In this document: piece by piece, positions 49,710-58,427 of the stretch
Position numbering within the stretch: the stretch's first letter is position 1
Layout: each line of letters begins with the position of its first letter
Assembly: GCA_038230835.1 (NCBI GenBank)
Contig: JBBRMM010000014.1
Coordinates: forward strand, 1 to 64,000
Origin: DASUHT01 sp038230835
GTDB lineage: Bacteria > Actinomycetota > Thermoleophilia > Gaiellales > JAICJC01
Length of the DNA stretch: 64,000 nt
Reading direction: 5' to 3'
The notes under the pieces: generated by a model
What the model was told of the DNA's origin: nothing
The model's input: only the letters and a program-made list of their open reading frames with translations
Databases searched by the model: none
Position numbers and translations under genes: made by a program

Positions 49710-51322
49710 ACGGCCTGGCCCGGAGGCCGCAGCTCCACGGCGAGCTCGATCAGCACACCGCCGTCACGCACGCGCCCGCAGGCCCAGACCAGGGCATCGG
49801 CGAGCTGCGACGGATCGTCCACACGGCGGTAGGCGATCCCGTAACCGTCGGCCAGCTTGCCGAAGTCGGGGGACTCCAGATCGACGCCAACCGGCCGCCC
49901 GCCGGCAGCCAGCTGGTAGTGCTTGAGCACGCCGTAGCTCTGGTCGTTGACCAGCAGCGTGATCGAGTGCAGCCCAGTGTGGCGAGCGGTCACGAGCTCG
50001 TGGCCACCCATCAGGAAGCCTCCGTCACCGACGATCACCAGCGTCAGATCATCCGGGTTGGCGACGACCGTACCCAGCGCGGTCGGGACCCCCGATCCGA
50101 GCGCCCCGCTCATCGGGTACACGAACCCGCCCGGCCGGGATGCGTCGAGGTAGAGCACCGCCCAGTACCCCAGGATCGTCATGTCGGCGACCACGATCGT
50201 CCGCTCGGGGAGCGACCGCTCGAGCACGCCCAGCAGCTGCGGCTCCAGCGTGAACCCCTGGGCTGCCACGTCAGCCGAACGCCCCGCCATGGCCGCCCGG
50301 GCGTCGGCCTGCCCGTCGCGCCTCCCGGCCGCCGGCGAGGCGGCCAGCAGCGCGTCGCAGAAGAGCCCGACGTCCGCGACGATGCCCTCGCGCAGCGGAT
50401 AGTTACGGCCCAGCCGGGAGGCATCGAGGTCGATCTGCACCAGTGCATCGGGAAACGGCACCGCCCACCGGCAGGTGTACTCCTCGGCGAATCTGGTGCC
50501 CAGCGCCAGGCACAGGTCGGCGTTTCGGATCAGGGCCTGGACGCTCGCCTCCTCGCAGGACGACCCGGCGTGCAGCACGTGTCCTGACGGCATCACCCCC
50601 TTGCCGTTGTAGCTGGTGACGACGGGCGCATCGAGCGCCTCCGCAAGCTGCACCACCTGGTCGGCGGCCGCTCGCGAGCCGCCTCCGGCAAAGATCATCG
50701 GCGCCCGTGCTCCCGCCAGAAGGTGCATCACGCGAGCCACGGCGGCGGGGTCGGGGGCGGGGAGGCTGACGGGCGTCACCCGCACCTCGACGCCGTCGGC
50801 GGGAGCGGCCAGCACGTCGGTGTAGGCCTCCACCATCGCCGGTCCGGGACGGGTCGCGATCGCCACCAGCGCCTCGTCGACAGCCGCGGCCAACCCGGCG
50901 GGCGTGCGCGGCCGTGCGTGGTGGCGGGTGACCGCGGCGAACGCCGCCGACTGGCCCACGGTCTCGTGCATCCACCCGCGCTCGCCGGGCTCGCTGGGGA
51001 TCTGGGTCGTGATGTGCAGCAGGCGCAGCGACGACGCATCCGCCTCCCCCATCCCCGCAAACGCGTTGAACGCGCCCGGACCGGTCGAGGTGATGCACAC
51101 CCCCACCCCGCCGGACGTGCGAGCGTAGCCCGCGGCGGCAAACGCGGCGGCCTGCTCGTGGCGCACCACCACACAGCGGATCGACGACTCCGACAGCGCC
51201 TGCCACAGCCCCAGCGCGTGCTGTCCCGGGATGCCGAAGATCACCTCCACGCCGTGCACCTCGAGCGCCGCCACCAACGCCTGCGCGCCGGTCCGGATCC
51301 CGGTGGTCGACTCGGTGCTCAT
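49706..51322 (-). CDS. ThDP-dependent decarboxylase/synthase
   Basis: Encodes 538 residues of the acetolactate synthase / benzoylformate decarboxylase superfamily. The N-terminal PYR domain has FGIPGQHALGLWQAL and VVRHEQAAAFAAAGYAR with the catalytic Glu. The middle FAD-like domain carries IFAGGGSRAAADQVVQLAE. The C-terminal PP domain has VIVGDGGFLMGGHELVTARH then NDQSYGV, the GDG-x-N thiamine-diphosphate motif. It could be a 2-keto-acid decarboxylase such as the 5-guanidino-2-oxopentanoate type, or an acetolactate-like synthase. It precedes the BKACE gene in the same operon, so the decarboxylation product or its precursor may feed BKACE. Confidence 0.88.
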   Translation of the reverse strand: MSTESTTGIRTGAQALVAALEVHGVEVIFGIPGQHALGLWQALSESSIRCVVVRHEQAAAFAAAGYARTSGGVGVCITSTGPGAFNAFAGMGEADASSLRLLHITTQIPSEPGERGWMHETVGQSAAFAAVTRHHARPRTPAGLAAAVDEALVAIATRPGPAMVEAYTDVLAAPADGVEVRVTPVSLPAPDPAAVARVMHLLAGARAPMIFAGGGSRAAADQVVQLAEALDAPVVTSYNGKGVMPSGHVLHAGSSCEEASVQALIRNADLCLALGTRFAEEYTCRWAVPFPDALVQIDLDASRLGRNYPLREGIVADVGLFCDALLAASPAAGRRDGQADARAAMAGRSADVAAQGFTLEPQLLGVLERSLPERTIVVADMTILGYWAVLYLDASRPGGFVYPMSGALGSGVPTALGTVVANPDDLTLVIVGDGGFLMGGHELVTARHTGLHSITLLVNDQSYGVLKHYQLAAGGRPVGVDLESPDFGKLADGYGIAYRRVDDPSQLADALVWACGRVRDGGVLIELAVELRPPGQAV

Positions 51323-51370
51323 CCCGCCGCTGACGCTACCAGACCGGCGGTCGCCGGCCGCTCCGAACCG

Positions 51371-51877
51371 TTACTTCTGGTTCTGGGAGATGAACGCCAC
51401 GAGGTCGGCCAGATCGGACGCGGAGAGCGACGCGAAGGTCGCCGGCATCGCGCTCGGCGCCGTGAACCCGGTTGCGATGAACTTGCTCGGGTCGGTGATC
51501 GAGGTTGCGATGAACTGGTCGAGCGGCTGGCCGGCCTTCTGAGCGTCGGCGGCCAGGCTGTCGAGGTTGGGGCCGATCGTGCCGGTCGATGCCGCAGCGG
51601 TGAAGGTGTGACAGCCTGAGCAGCCGTTGGACGCGAAGAGGGCCTTCCCGTTTGCCGGGTCGCCCGTGCCGCCGCCCGTGGACGTGCTGGGTGTGGTCGT
51701 GGTGGTGCCGGTCGAAGTGGTGCTCGCCGAGGGAACGGTCGCCGTCGGCGTGGTGAGGTTGCCCTCGCCGATCGAGCTGGTGTTGTGCGTATGAGCGCCG
51801 GCGGCGACGATCACGATCACCATCACGGCGATCCCGGCAATCGTGCCCAGCGTTGCGGAGATGAGAACCTTGATCAT
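51371..51877 (-). CDS. Membrane-anchored c-type cytochrome
   Basis: Encodes 168 residues from the ATG at 51877 (an upstream frame is open but lacks sense). One N-terminal membrane helix (IAGIAVMVIVIVAAGAH) is followed by a Ser/Thr-rich linker and a class I cytochrome c domain: GKALFASNGCSGCHTF (heme CxxCH, 86-90) and an axial Met in APSAMPATFASL. SASDLADLVAFISQNQK is the usual C-terminal helix. It would pass electrons outside the membrane. No oxidase or reductase genes are adjacent, so its partner is unknown. Confidence 0.88.
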   Translation of the reverse strand: MIKVLISATLGTIAGIAVMVIVIVAAGAHTHNTSSIGEGNLTTPTATVPSASTTSTGTTTTTPSTSTGGGTGDPANGKALFASNGCSGCHTFTAAASTGTIGPNLDSLAADAQKAGQPLDQFIATSITDPSKFIATGFTAPSAMPATFASLSASDLADLVAFISQNQK

Positions 51878-51999
51878 GGCGGCGCCACTATACCCGCTGA
51901 CGCCCCGAATCGTCACCGCATCGAGCACCCGCCACCGGACCGCGAATACCACAAGCAGGGGATGGCGTGAGGGCCGTCGAACGTCGAGATGCATCTGCG

Positions 52000-52170
52000 A
52001 TGCTCGACAAGCGCGACATTCAAACCCTCATGTACTGCATCCGCCTGGCTGAGGCCGGCGGCCAGTGGCAGCCCGGGTCGCCGGCTCGGTCGCCGCACGA
52101 TCTCGAGTGCAAGCTGGCCGACATGCTGCGCAGGCTGGACGCCGGCAAGCGAGTCGCCTCAGCGGCCTGA
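52000..52170 (+). CDS. Small helical hypothetical protein
   Basis: Encodes 56 residues from an ATG at 52000 (a GTG at 51967 gives 67). It is mostly helical with MLDKRDIQTLMYCIRLAEA and ECKLADMLRRLDAGKRV and no recognisable domain. Its end overlaps the methyltransferase stop on the opposite strand by 12 nt. Possibly real because the upstream and downstream frames are less protein-like. Confidence 0.45.
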   Translation: MLDKRDIQTLMYCIRLAEAGGQWQPGSPARSPHDLECKLADMLRRLDAGKRVASAA

Positions 52171-52851
52171 ACCACGCTCGCCGGGGCGCCGGAAGCGTGC
52201 CCGGGCGACACGGATCTGAAACTCCGGTGAGCCGACCAGTTCCCGCACGCGGCGGGCGGGATCGCCCTCGCAGTGCGCGATCGCGAGCCAGCGTGCGACC
52301 TCCAAGGTGACCAGCCACGATTCCTCGGCGTCCACGTCGAGGCCGGCCGCCAGCAGGGTCGTTCGCGCCTCGCCTGGGGCCAGCAGCCGCTGATGACCGG
52401 GGTCGCGGAGGCGCTCAATCTCCTCCCAGCGGCGAGCACGGTCTCGGTCGGCGTCGGCGACGAAGTCCTCGAGCACCAGTCGGCCCCCTGGCGCCAGCAC
52501 GCGGGCCATCTCGTCCAGCGCGCGGGCGGGCCGGTCGATGTGGTGCAGCCCTCGCACGCAGGTGACCAGGTCGAAGGCGGCGTCTGCGAACGGCAGCTGC
52601 TCGGCCCGGGCGACGAGCCGGGTGGCGCCAGCCGGCACGTGGGAGAGCATCGGTTCGGACACGTCGATCACCGTCACCTCCGCCACCAGCGGGATCAACG
52701 CTGCCGCCAGCGCACCGGTCCCTCCGGCGACGTCCAGCACGCGATCGCCCACCGCCGGTTCACACCAGGCGACGAACCCGCTCCAGTCGCGGGTGAGCGC
52801 GGCTCGCGCGTACTCGTCCGCAGTGCGGTCGAAGCGGCTACCGGCTGACAA
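52159..52851 (-). CDS. SAM-dependent methyltransferase (UbiE/class I)
   Basis: Encodes 230 residues. The class I Rossmann methyltransferase motifs are visible: DRVLDVAGGTGALAAAL (motif I), VTVIDVSEPMLSHV, LPFADAAFDLVTCVRGLHHI and VLAPGGRLVLEDFV. This is a typical ubiquinone/menaquinone-like methylase fold; the substrate is unknown. Its start overlaps the cca stop by 14 nt, so they are probably co-translated, though a functional link is not evident. Confidence 0.88.
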   Translation of the reverse strand: MSAGSRFDRTADEYARAALTRDWSGFVAWCEPAVGDRVLDVAGGTGALAAALIPLVAEVTVIDVSEPMLSHVPAGATRLVARAEQLPFADAAFDLVTCVRGLHHIDRPARALDEMARVLAPGGRLVLEDFVADADRDRARRWEEIERLRDPGHQRLLAPGEARTTLLAAGLDVDAEESWLVTLEVARWLAIAHCEGDPARRVRELVGSPEFQIRVARARFRRPGERGSGR

Positions 52852-54211
52852 ACGCCACCGCCTGCTCTCGGGTGGTGACCGTCCCGGCGGCCTGCTCCTC
52901 GGCCAACTGCTCGACCAGCTCCGCGATCCGCGACCCGCTCACACCCGCCGCAGCCGCGATCTCGTCGCCGCGCAGCAACGGTTCCGCAGCCGCCCCCCGC
53001 AACTCCTGGATCAGCCCGACCAGCTCCGACGCCGTCTCGGAGTGCGCGCGCAGTTGCGCCTGACGGGCCCACACACCGCGCGTGGCCAGCCGGTCGGCCA
53101 GTGAGAGCACGATGCTGGCCAGCGGGTGCGGGGCGGTCGCACGCAGATAACGGTGCGCCGCCCGCCGGTCGAGTGGCCGGTCGCGGATCATGAAGCCCAG
53201 CCGCAGGTGCTCGGCGACCAGCAGCCGGCAGTACCGGGCGACCGCCGACGAGGCGCGCCAGCGCCCGAGCACCGCCGCCGCTGTCTCGGCCCCCTCACGG
53301 TCGTGCCCCATGAAGCTGATCCGGCCCTCGTCCGACACGCGCTTGGTCTGCGGCTTTCGGATGTCGTGGAAGAGCGCCGCCAGCCGCAGCGCTCCGGCCT
53401 CGTCGAGCTCGTCGCCGACCGGTCGGGCGAGCTCGGCCGCGACTGCGTCGGCATGACCGGGCAGGTAGTGCGCTGGGTTGGCGGCGATGTCGGCGGCGGT
53501 ATCGAGCACGTGCAGGGTGTGCTCGTATACGTCGAGATGATGGAACGGGCTCTGCTCGACACCCCGCGTCGGTGCCAGTTCGGGTATGACGACGTCGAGC
53601 ACCCCGAGCTGCGACACGACCCGCACACCGGAAGCCGGGTCGTCCTGCGCCAGCAGTCTCCGCATCTCGACGTAGATGCGCTCCCCGCTCGGCTGGCCGG
53701 CCAGGTGCGCCCGCGCCCGCGCGAGCTCGGCCGTCGCCGGTTCCACCTGCATGCCGAGCTCGTGGGCGAGGCGACCGAGCCGCAGCAGACGGAGCGGATC
53801 GTCGTCGAACACCCGCTCGGCCACGATCCGCAGGCGGCCGGCGTCGAGGTCGAAGCGCCCGTCGAAGGGGTCGACCAGATCACCGCCCGCGAGCGGCAAT
53901 GCCATCGCGTTGACGGTGAAGTCACGCTCACCCAGGTCGTCCTCGATCCGGTCGCCGCGCATGCCGGTGATGTCCACCGTCATCCCATCCTGCACCACCC
54001 GCCATGCGCCATGGCGCTCGGAGAGCGGAAAGGGGGCGCCGCCGCGCTCACGGGCGACCGCGCGTGCGGCCGTCTGCGGGTCGGCGTCGACCACCAGGTC
54101 GATGTCCGTCACCGGCCGGTCGAGCAGCAGGTCGCGGACGCTGCCGCCCACCAGCCACGCGCCCGGCACCGGCGCCGCGCCGCGCAGCACGTCAAGCGCC
54201 GGTGAAGACAT
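52838..54211 (-). CDS. cca: CCA tRNA nucleotidyltransferase
   Basis: Encodes 457 residues from the ATG at 54211. It adds CCA to tRNA 3' ends or repairs it. The nucleotidyltransferase head is present: WLVGGSVRDLLLDRPVTDID (two Asp), RRDFTVNAMALPL-like GERDFTVNAMALPLAGG and DDPLRLLRLGRLAHE. An HD domain follows (LRLAALFHDIRKPQTKRV, ISFMGHDREGAETA). This HD-bearing form is usual in Actinobacteria. The tRNA-Gly fragment at 8569 lacks an encoded CCA, consistent with need for this enzyme. The start lies 20 nt inside the alr gene. Confidence 0.93.
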   Translation of the reverse strand: MSSPALDVLRGAAPVPGAWLVGGSVRDLLLDRPVTDIDLVVDADPQTAARAVARERGGAPFPLSERHGAWRVVQDGMTVDITGMRGDRIEDDLGERDFTVNAMALPLAGGDLVDPFDGRFDLDAGRLRIVAERVFDDDPLRLLRLGRLAHELGMQVEPATAELARARAHLAGQPSGERIYVEMRRLLAQDDPASGVRVVSQLGVLDVVIPELAPTRGVEQSPFHHLDVYEHTLHVLDTAADIAANPAHYLPGHADAVAAELARPVGDELDEAGALRLAALFHDIRKPQTKRVSDEGRISFMGHDREGAETAAAVLGRWRASSAVARYCRLLVAEHLRLGFMIRDRPLDRRAAHRYLRATAPHPLASIVLSLADRLATRGVWARQAQLRAHSETASELVGLIQELRGAAAEPLLRGDEIAAAAGVSGSRIAELVEQLAEEQAAGTVTTREQAVAFVSR

Positions 54212-55316
54212 GCTCCACCCGCCACGGTCGCGGTTCCAGGCCGGTGGCAATCTCGTAGTTGATCGTTCCCGCCAGCCGCGCCCACTCTTCGGCGGTCACC
54301 TGCTCGTCGCCGTCGGCTCCGAGCAGGGTGACGGTGTCGCCCGGCTCGACATCGCACTCCGGCCCGATCACGAACGTCAGCTGATCCATCGAGATGGTGG
54401 CGGCAACCCGACGCCGGCGGCCGCGCACGAGCACGTCGGCGAGCCCGGACAGGATCCGCGGCACGCCGTCGGCATAGCCCGCGGGGGCGAGCCCGATAAA
54501 GGTCGGCTCGGTGGCGACGAACCGCCGGCCGTAACCCGAGCTCGAGCCCGGCTGCAGCAGCTTGACGTCCGCCACGTAGGTCGTGAAGCGCAGCGCCGGG
54601 CGCAGGCCGTCGTCGTCCGGGTCGGTCGCGAAGGGCGACATGCCGAGCATCGCCACGCCGCACCGCACCGCGTCCCAGCGCGCTCCCGCAACGCGCAGCG
54701 CAGCGGCGCTGTTTCCGACGTGGCGCGGACAGGCCGGGAAGCGCACGGAGAGCTCGGCGAAGCGCTCGAGCTGGTCGTCGGTGAAGGCCGCGTCGGCGGT
54801 GAAAGCCGACGCCGCCGAGTCGGCGCTGGCAAGGTGGCTCATCAACCCGGCCAATCGCAGGGTGCCGCCGCCCTCGAGCTCCTCGCCGACGCGCAGCGCA
54901 TCGTCTGCGTCCATGCCCCACCGGCCCATGCCGGTATCGACCTTGACGTGGACGTCCAGCGGCAGGCGGGCGGCCGAGCGCAGACGGGTGAACCCTTCCA
55001 GCGACGAGACGGCGACCTCGACTCCCGCCACCTCATCCTCCTGAGCCGGCACGAGCGGGCTCATGACGAGAATCGGCGCGTCCGGCAGACCCGAGCGCAG
55101 CGCGCGTGCCTCCTCCCAGGTGGCGACGCACAGCTTGTCGGCGCCCGCATCGAGGGCCGCCCGCCCGACCTCGATCGCGCCATGGCCGTACGCGTCCGCC
55201 TTGACGACCCCCCACACCCGCGCAGGGGCGACCACGTCGCACAGCCGCTGGACGTTGTCGGCCACGGCCGAGAGGTCGACGGCGACCGTCGCGCGGGCAA
55301 TCCGCGAGCCGATCAT
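54192..55316 (-). CDS. alr: Alanine racemase
   Basis: Encodes 374 residues. It converts L- to D-alanine for peptidoglycan, using PLP. The PLP lysine is in WGVVKADAYGHGAIEVGR, SSSGYGRRFVA holds the second catalytic Tyr, LDVHVKVDTGMGRWGM the PLP-phosphate region, and VAATISMDQLTFVIG the substrate Met/Asp loop. The length is normal. Its start overlaps the nnr stop (ATGA), within a run of minus-strand genes from acpS to cca. Confidence 0.95.
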   Translation of the reverse strand: MIGSRIARATVAVDLSAVADNVQRLCDVVAPARVWGVVKADAYGHGAIEVGRAALDAGADKLCVATWEEARALRSGLPDAPILVMSPLVPAQEDEVAGVEVAVSSLEGFTRLRSAARLPLDVHVKVDTGMGRWGMDADDALRVGEELEGGGTLRLAGLMSHLASADSAASAFTADAAFTDDQLERFAELSVRFPACPRHVGNSAAALRVAGARWDAVRCGVAMLGMSPFATDPDDDGLRPALRFTTYVADVKLLQPGSSSGYGRRFVATEPTFIGLAPAGYADGVPRILSGLADVLVRGRRRRVAATISMDQLTFVIGPECDVEPGDTVTLLGADGDEQVTAEEWARLAGTINYEIATGLEPRPWRVEHVFTGA

Positions 55317-56809
55317 GCGCCGGCGAAGACCGTTGGCAGAGCATCGATCACGTCACCGGCGATGATACCGGTGGGCCCCCACCGCTCCTGCGCGAGCGCT
55401 CCGGCGCGTCCGTGCGCCAGCGCGGCGCACGTCGCCGCGGCCCAGGGCTGCATGCCCTTGGCCAGGAACGCACCGACCGCTCCCGTCAGCACGTCCCCCG
55501 AGCCGGCCGTGGCCAGGCCGGGTGCGTCCACGCCAACCACCGCGACTCGCTCCCCACCGGCGTCCGCAACCAGGGTGTCGGCCCCCTTCAGGACGACCAC
55601 GGCATGGGCATCGGCGGCCGCGCGGCGCACCGCCTCCAGGCGGTTCGCCCTCACCCAGGCGGCGTCCACGCCCAGCAGACGCGCCATCTCACCCTCGTGG
55701 GGCGTCAGTACGGCCGGCAGGCGGCGCCGCGCGAGCGCCTGCAGATCGCCTGCGAAGGGTGCCAGGCCGTCGGCGTCGATCACGATCGGCCCCGGATGCT
55801 CGACGGCGAGCCCGCGCACCAGTTCGACCACGTCGGGCTCGCCTCCGATCCCCGGGCCCAACGCCACCGCACCCGCCCGCCCGGCGAGCTCCAGAGCTTC
55901 CGGCAGCGGACGCACCATGAGCTCGAACCGGTGCGCCGCGATCTCTCCGACCACGCCGGCGGGCGCCGCCACCCAGACCACCCCGGCACCTGCCCGGAGC
56001 GCGGCCAACGCCGTCATCGCCGGAGCGCCGGAGGCGCCGGCCGACCCGCCGACCACCAGCACCGATCCCGCGGTGTACTTCGAGTCGGCCGCCGACTTCG
56101 TCGGCACCGCTGCAAGCAGGCCGACGGTGGCGACCGACACCCGGGTGGCCAACTCGAGCTGAGGCGGCACGCCGATGTCGGCGACCACCACCGCACCGGC
56201 GTGGAACCTTCCGGGGGCCACGACCAGACCGACCTTGGGCGCGTGGAACGTGACCGTCAGCTGGGCGGACACCGCGGCGCCCTCGACCACCCCGGTCGAG
56301 GAGTCGACTCCGGACGGTACATCCAGGGCGACGACCGGGCCGGCGGCCGCGCCGACGGCGTCGATCAGCGCCGCAGCACCGGGCCGCGGACGCCCGCTGA
56401 ACCCGGTGCCGAGCAGCGCGTCCACCACCACCCCGGCCCGGCGCACCCCACGTCGCAGCCGGGCCGGCGCAACCCGCTCGTGCACGGTCAGGTCGAGCTT
56501 GCGGACGATTTCGTAGTTCGCACGTGCGTCACCGCCGAGGCGGCTCGCCGATCCGGTCAGGAACACCTCCACCGCCATCCCGGCGGCGTGCAGGTGGCGG
56601 GCCACGACGAACCCGTCGCCGCCGTTGTTGCCCGCCCCGCAGAGCACGGTCGCCGACCCCGCGTCGCCGAACCGGCTGAGGATCTCGTGCGCGGCGGCCA
56701 GACCAGCTCGCTCCATCAGCACCAGCGACGGGATGCCCACACCCTCGACGGCACGCGCCTCGAGCTCGCGCATCTCCTGTGCGGTGAACGCCGGCAGCAA
56801 CGATTTCAT
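55313..56809 (-). CDS. nnr: Bifunctional NAD(P)HX epimerase/dehydratase
   Basis: Encodes 498 residues. It repairs hydrated NADH/NADPH. The N-terminal YjeF_N epimerase domain has LVLMERAGLAAAHEI and VLCGAGNNGGDGFVVARHL. The C-terminal kinase-like dehydratase has GSVLVVGGSAGASGAPAMTA, LTPHEGEMARLLGVD, VVLKGADTLVADA and ATAGSGDVLTGAVGAFLAKG. Both active sites appear whole. Its start overlaps the acpS stop and its stop overlaps alr, both as ATGA; this order is common in bacteria. Confidence 0.95.
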   Translation of the reverse strand: MKSLLPAFTAQEMRELEARAVEGVGIPSLVLMERAGLAAAHEILSRFGDAGSATVLCGAGNNGGDGFVVARHLHAAGMAVEVFLTGSASRLGGDARANYEIVRKLDLTVHERVAPARLRRGVRRAGVVVDALLGTGFSGRPRPGAAALIDAVGAAAGPVVALDVPSGVDSSTGVVEGAAVSAQLTVTFHAPKVGLVVAPGRFHAGAVVVADIGVPPQLELATRVSVATVGLLAAVPTKSAADSKYTAGSVLVVGGSAGASGAPAMTALAALRAGAGVVWVAAPAGVVGEIAAHRFELMVRPLPEALELAGRAGAVALGPGIGGEPDVVELVRGLAVEHPGPIVIDADGLAPFAGDLQALARRRLPAVLTPHEGEMARLLGVDAAWVRANRLEAVRRAAADAHAVVVLKGADTLVADAGGERVAVVGVDAPGLATAGSGDVLTGAVGAFLAKGMQPWAAATCAALAHGRAGALAQERWGPTGIIAGDVIDALPTVFAGA

Positions 56810-57165
56810 GCGTCGTGCACGATGGCCACCGCAGCGGCCAGCCCCTTGGAATGGGTCATCGAGAGGTCGATGTCGCCTGCGTGGACGTTAGTGGCCCAGT
56901 CTGCCGTGCGCCCGGAGAGCGCCACCCCGGGCTTGGGCCGGCCGGCGATCTCAATCTCGCGCCAGGTGAAGGGGACTCCGAAACCGAGCGCCTTGCCCAC
57001 CGCTTCCTTGCCGGCGAAGCGCGCGGCGAAGTGCTGGGCCGGGTTCGCGCGCGAGAAGCAGTACGCCTGTTCGCTCTCGGTGAACACCCGTTCGACGAAC
57101 CGCGCATGCCGGCGGAGCGCGCGCGCCACCCGGTCGATCTCGATCAAATCGATCCCAATTCGCAT
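56806..57165 (-). CDS. acpS: Holo-[acyl-carrier-protein] synthase
   Basis: Encodes 119 residues from the ATG at 57165 (57174 is in frame and also possible). It moves the 4'-phosphopantetheine arm of CoA to ACP for fatty acid synthesis. Mg-binding motifs: RIGIDLIEIDRVARALRR and FAARFAGKEAVGKALGFG with the catalytic Asp and Glu; LSMTHSKGLAAAVAI is the C-terminal signature. Size is normal. It starts almost back-to-back with the divergent metallo-hydrolase gene. Confidence 0.95.
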   Translation of the reverse strand: MRIGIDLIEIDRVARALRRHARFVERVFTESEQAYCFSRANPAQHFAARFAGKEAVGKALGFGVPFTWREIEIAGRPKPGVALSGRTADWATNVHAGDIDLSMTHSKGLAAAVAIVHDA

Positions 57166-57201
57166 GTGTTTCATACTATGCTCTACAGCATGCCCAGAGC
57201 G

Positions 57202-57999
57202 ATGCCGCTGACCGAGCACGCCACCTGGTGGCCCAGCACCGCGTACCAGACCACCACGCTCGAACTGCGGGCAGCCGGCCAGCGCCTGCTGGTCGATCCC
57301 GGCATCTCGCCGTGGGAGATCGACGAGCTGATCTCGGCCTCGGTGGAGCCGGTCAGCCAGGTCCTGATCACACACGCCGACTGGGATCACATCCTCGGGA
57401 TCCCGGCGCTTCCGGAGGCGCAGATCACCGCCAGCCGAGCTGCCGCGGAGCGGATCGACTCGGGGCAGGCGCGAGAATCGGTCGAGCGGGAGAGCGGCGA
57501 GATCTACATCGCCTACGGCGACCTCTCGGGACTGCGCGTCGACCGTCGCATCGACGCCCCCGCCGAAGCCGAGCTCGGGCCCTGGCACGCGGTCTTTCGC
57601 ACCGGTCACGGCCACACCGACGACGGTGTCGTGACGTCGTTCCCCGAACAGGGCCTGCTGGTGACGGGCGACTACCTGTCGGGCCTCGAGATCCCGGCCG
57701 CATACGTGTCGGTGCGCGACTACCGTGACACGCTGCACACACTGATCGGGGTGATCGAGCGCGAGCGCCCCCACTTCGTGGTGGTCGGCCACGGCCGGCC
57801 GCACACATCGGATCAGGCGCTTCGGATCGCCGACGAGGATCTCGACTACATCGAGGCGGTGCTGGCGTTCGCCGACGGCGGATGCAGGCCCGAGGAGGCC
57901 GGCAAGATCGCCGTGCCCGACCGTGGCGGCGGCCCGTTCGACGCGACGGCGCACGCCACCAACGTGCGCCTGGCCTGTGCGGCATTGGCCCCCGCCTGA
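57202..57999 (+). CDS. MBL-fold metallo-hydrolase
   Basis: Encodes about 265 residues; in-frame ATGs at 57178 and 57190 would leave almost no spacer to acpS, so 57202 is chosen. Metallo-beta-lactamase motifs: QVLITHADWDHILGIP (HxDxDH-like), RTGHGHTDDGVV, LLVTGDYLSGLEI (Asp) and FVVVGHGRPHTS (His). Likely binds two metal ions and hydrolyses a small ester, thioester or glyoxylase-like substrate; the family is broad and the substrate unknown. It is the first of three plus-strand genes reaching 59078. Confidence 0.85.
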   Translation: MPLTEHATWWPSTAYQTTTLELRAAGQRLLVDPGISPWEIDELISASVEPVSQVLITHADWDHILGIPALPEAQITASRAAAERIDSGQARESVERESGEIYIAYGDLSGLRVDRRIDAPAEAELGPWHAVFRTGHGHTDDGVVTSFPEQGLLVTGDYLSGLEIPAAYVSVRDYRDTLHTLIGVIERERPHFVVVGHGRPHTSDQALRIADEDLDYIEAVLAFADGGCRPEEAGKIAVPDRGGGPFDATAHATNVRLACAALAPA

Positions 58000-58047
58000 G
58001 AGCCGGACAGCTCTTTACCAATTGTCCGGACTGCCGATAACTCGGGT

Positions 58048-58377
58048 GTGCTCCGGCTACGCAAACGCCTGCTCGAGATCCGACGCCATCACCTCGGTCC
58101 GCGGGTGTACGTCGCCGGGATCCGGGTGCACGAATGCTGGGCCGGCCTGGCCGCGACGGCGATCCTGGTCGGCGCCATGCTGACCGACCACATCCACCAC
58201 CGCCGCTTCGACGGAATGGTGGGCGTCGTCGCAGTCTGGATGATGGCCAAGGACTGGCCCGACTTCTTCCCCTCCCGCCGGGACACCTACGCCTGGCGCG
58301 TCGGGTTTCACCGGCGCGGCAACGCCGAGGGCGTGCCTGCGCTGAGCGTTGCCCGTCAGCGTCACCGCGAGCAGTAG
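58048..58377 (+). CDS. Small membrane-associated hypothetical protein
   Basis: Encodes 109 residues from a GTG at 58048; no strong binding site. Basic start (RLRKRLLEIRRHH), one hydrophobic segment (CWAGLAATAILVGAMLTDHI), a second weaker one (GMVGVVAVWMMAKDWPDFF), and a basic tail. His-rich HIHHRR between segments could bind metal. No family recognised. It starts 48 nt after the MBL gene. Confidence 0.6.
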   Translation: MLRLRKRLLEIRRHHLGPRVYVAGIRVHECWAGLAATAILVGAMLTDHIHHRRFDGMVGVVAVWMMAKDWPDFFPSRRDTYAWRVGFHRRGNAEGVPALSVARQRHREQ

Positions 58378-58427
58378 CAGCGAGAGTCCGCCACCGGAGG
58401 CGCGTCAGCGTTAGTACTGTCAGCCCG

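Noticed and set aside
53676..56162. 828-codon plus-strand frame across cca, alr and nnr
   Set aside because: It reads antisense to three conserved genes with intact motifs; the translation is Ser/Arg/Ala-rich noise.
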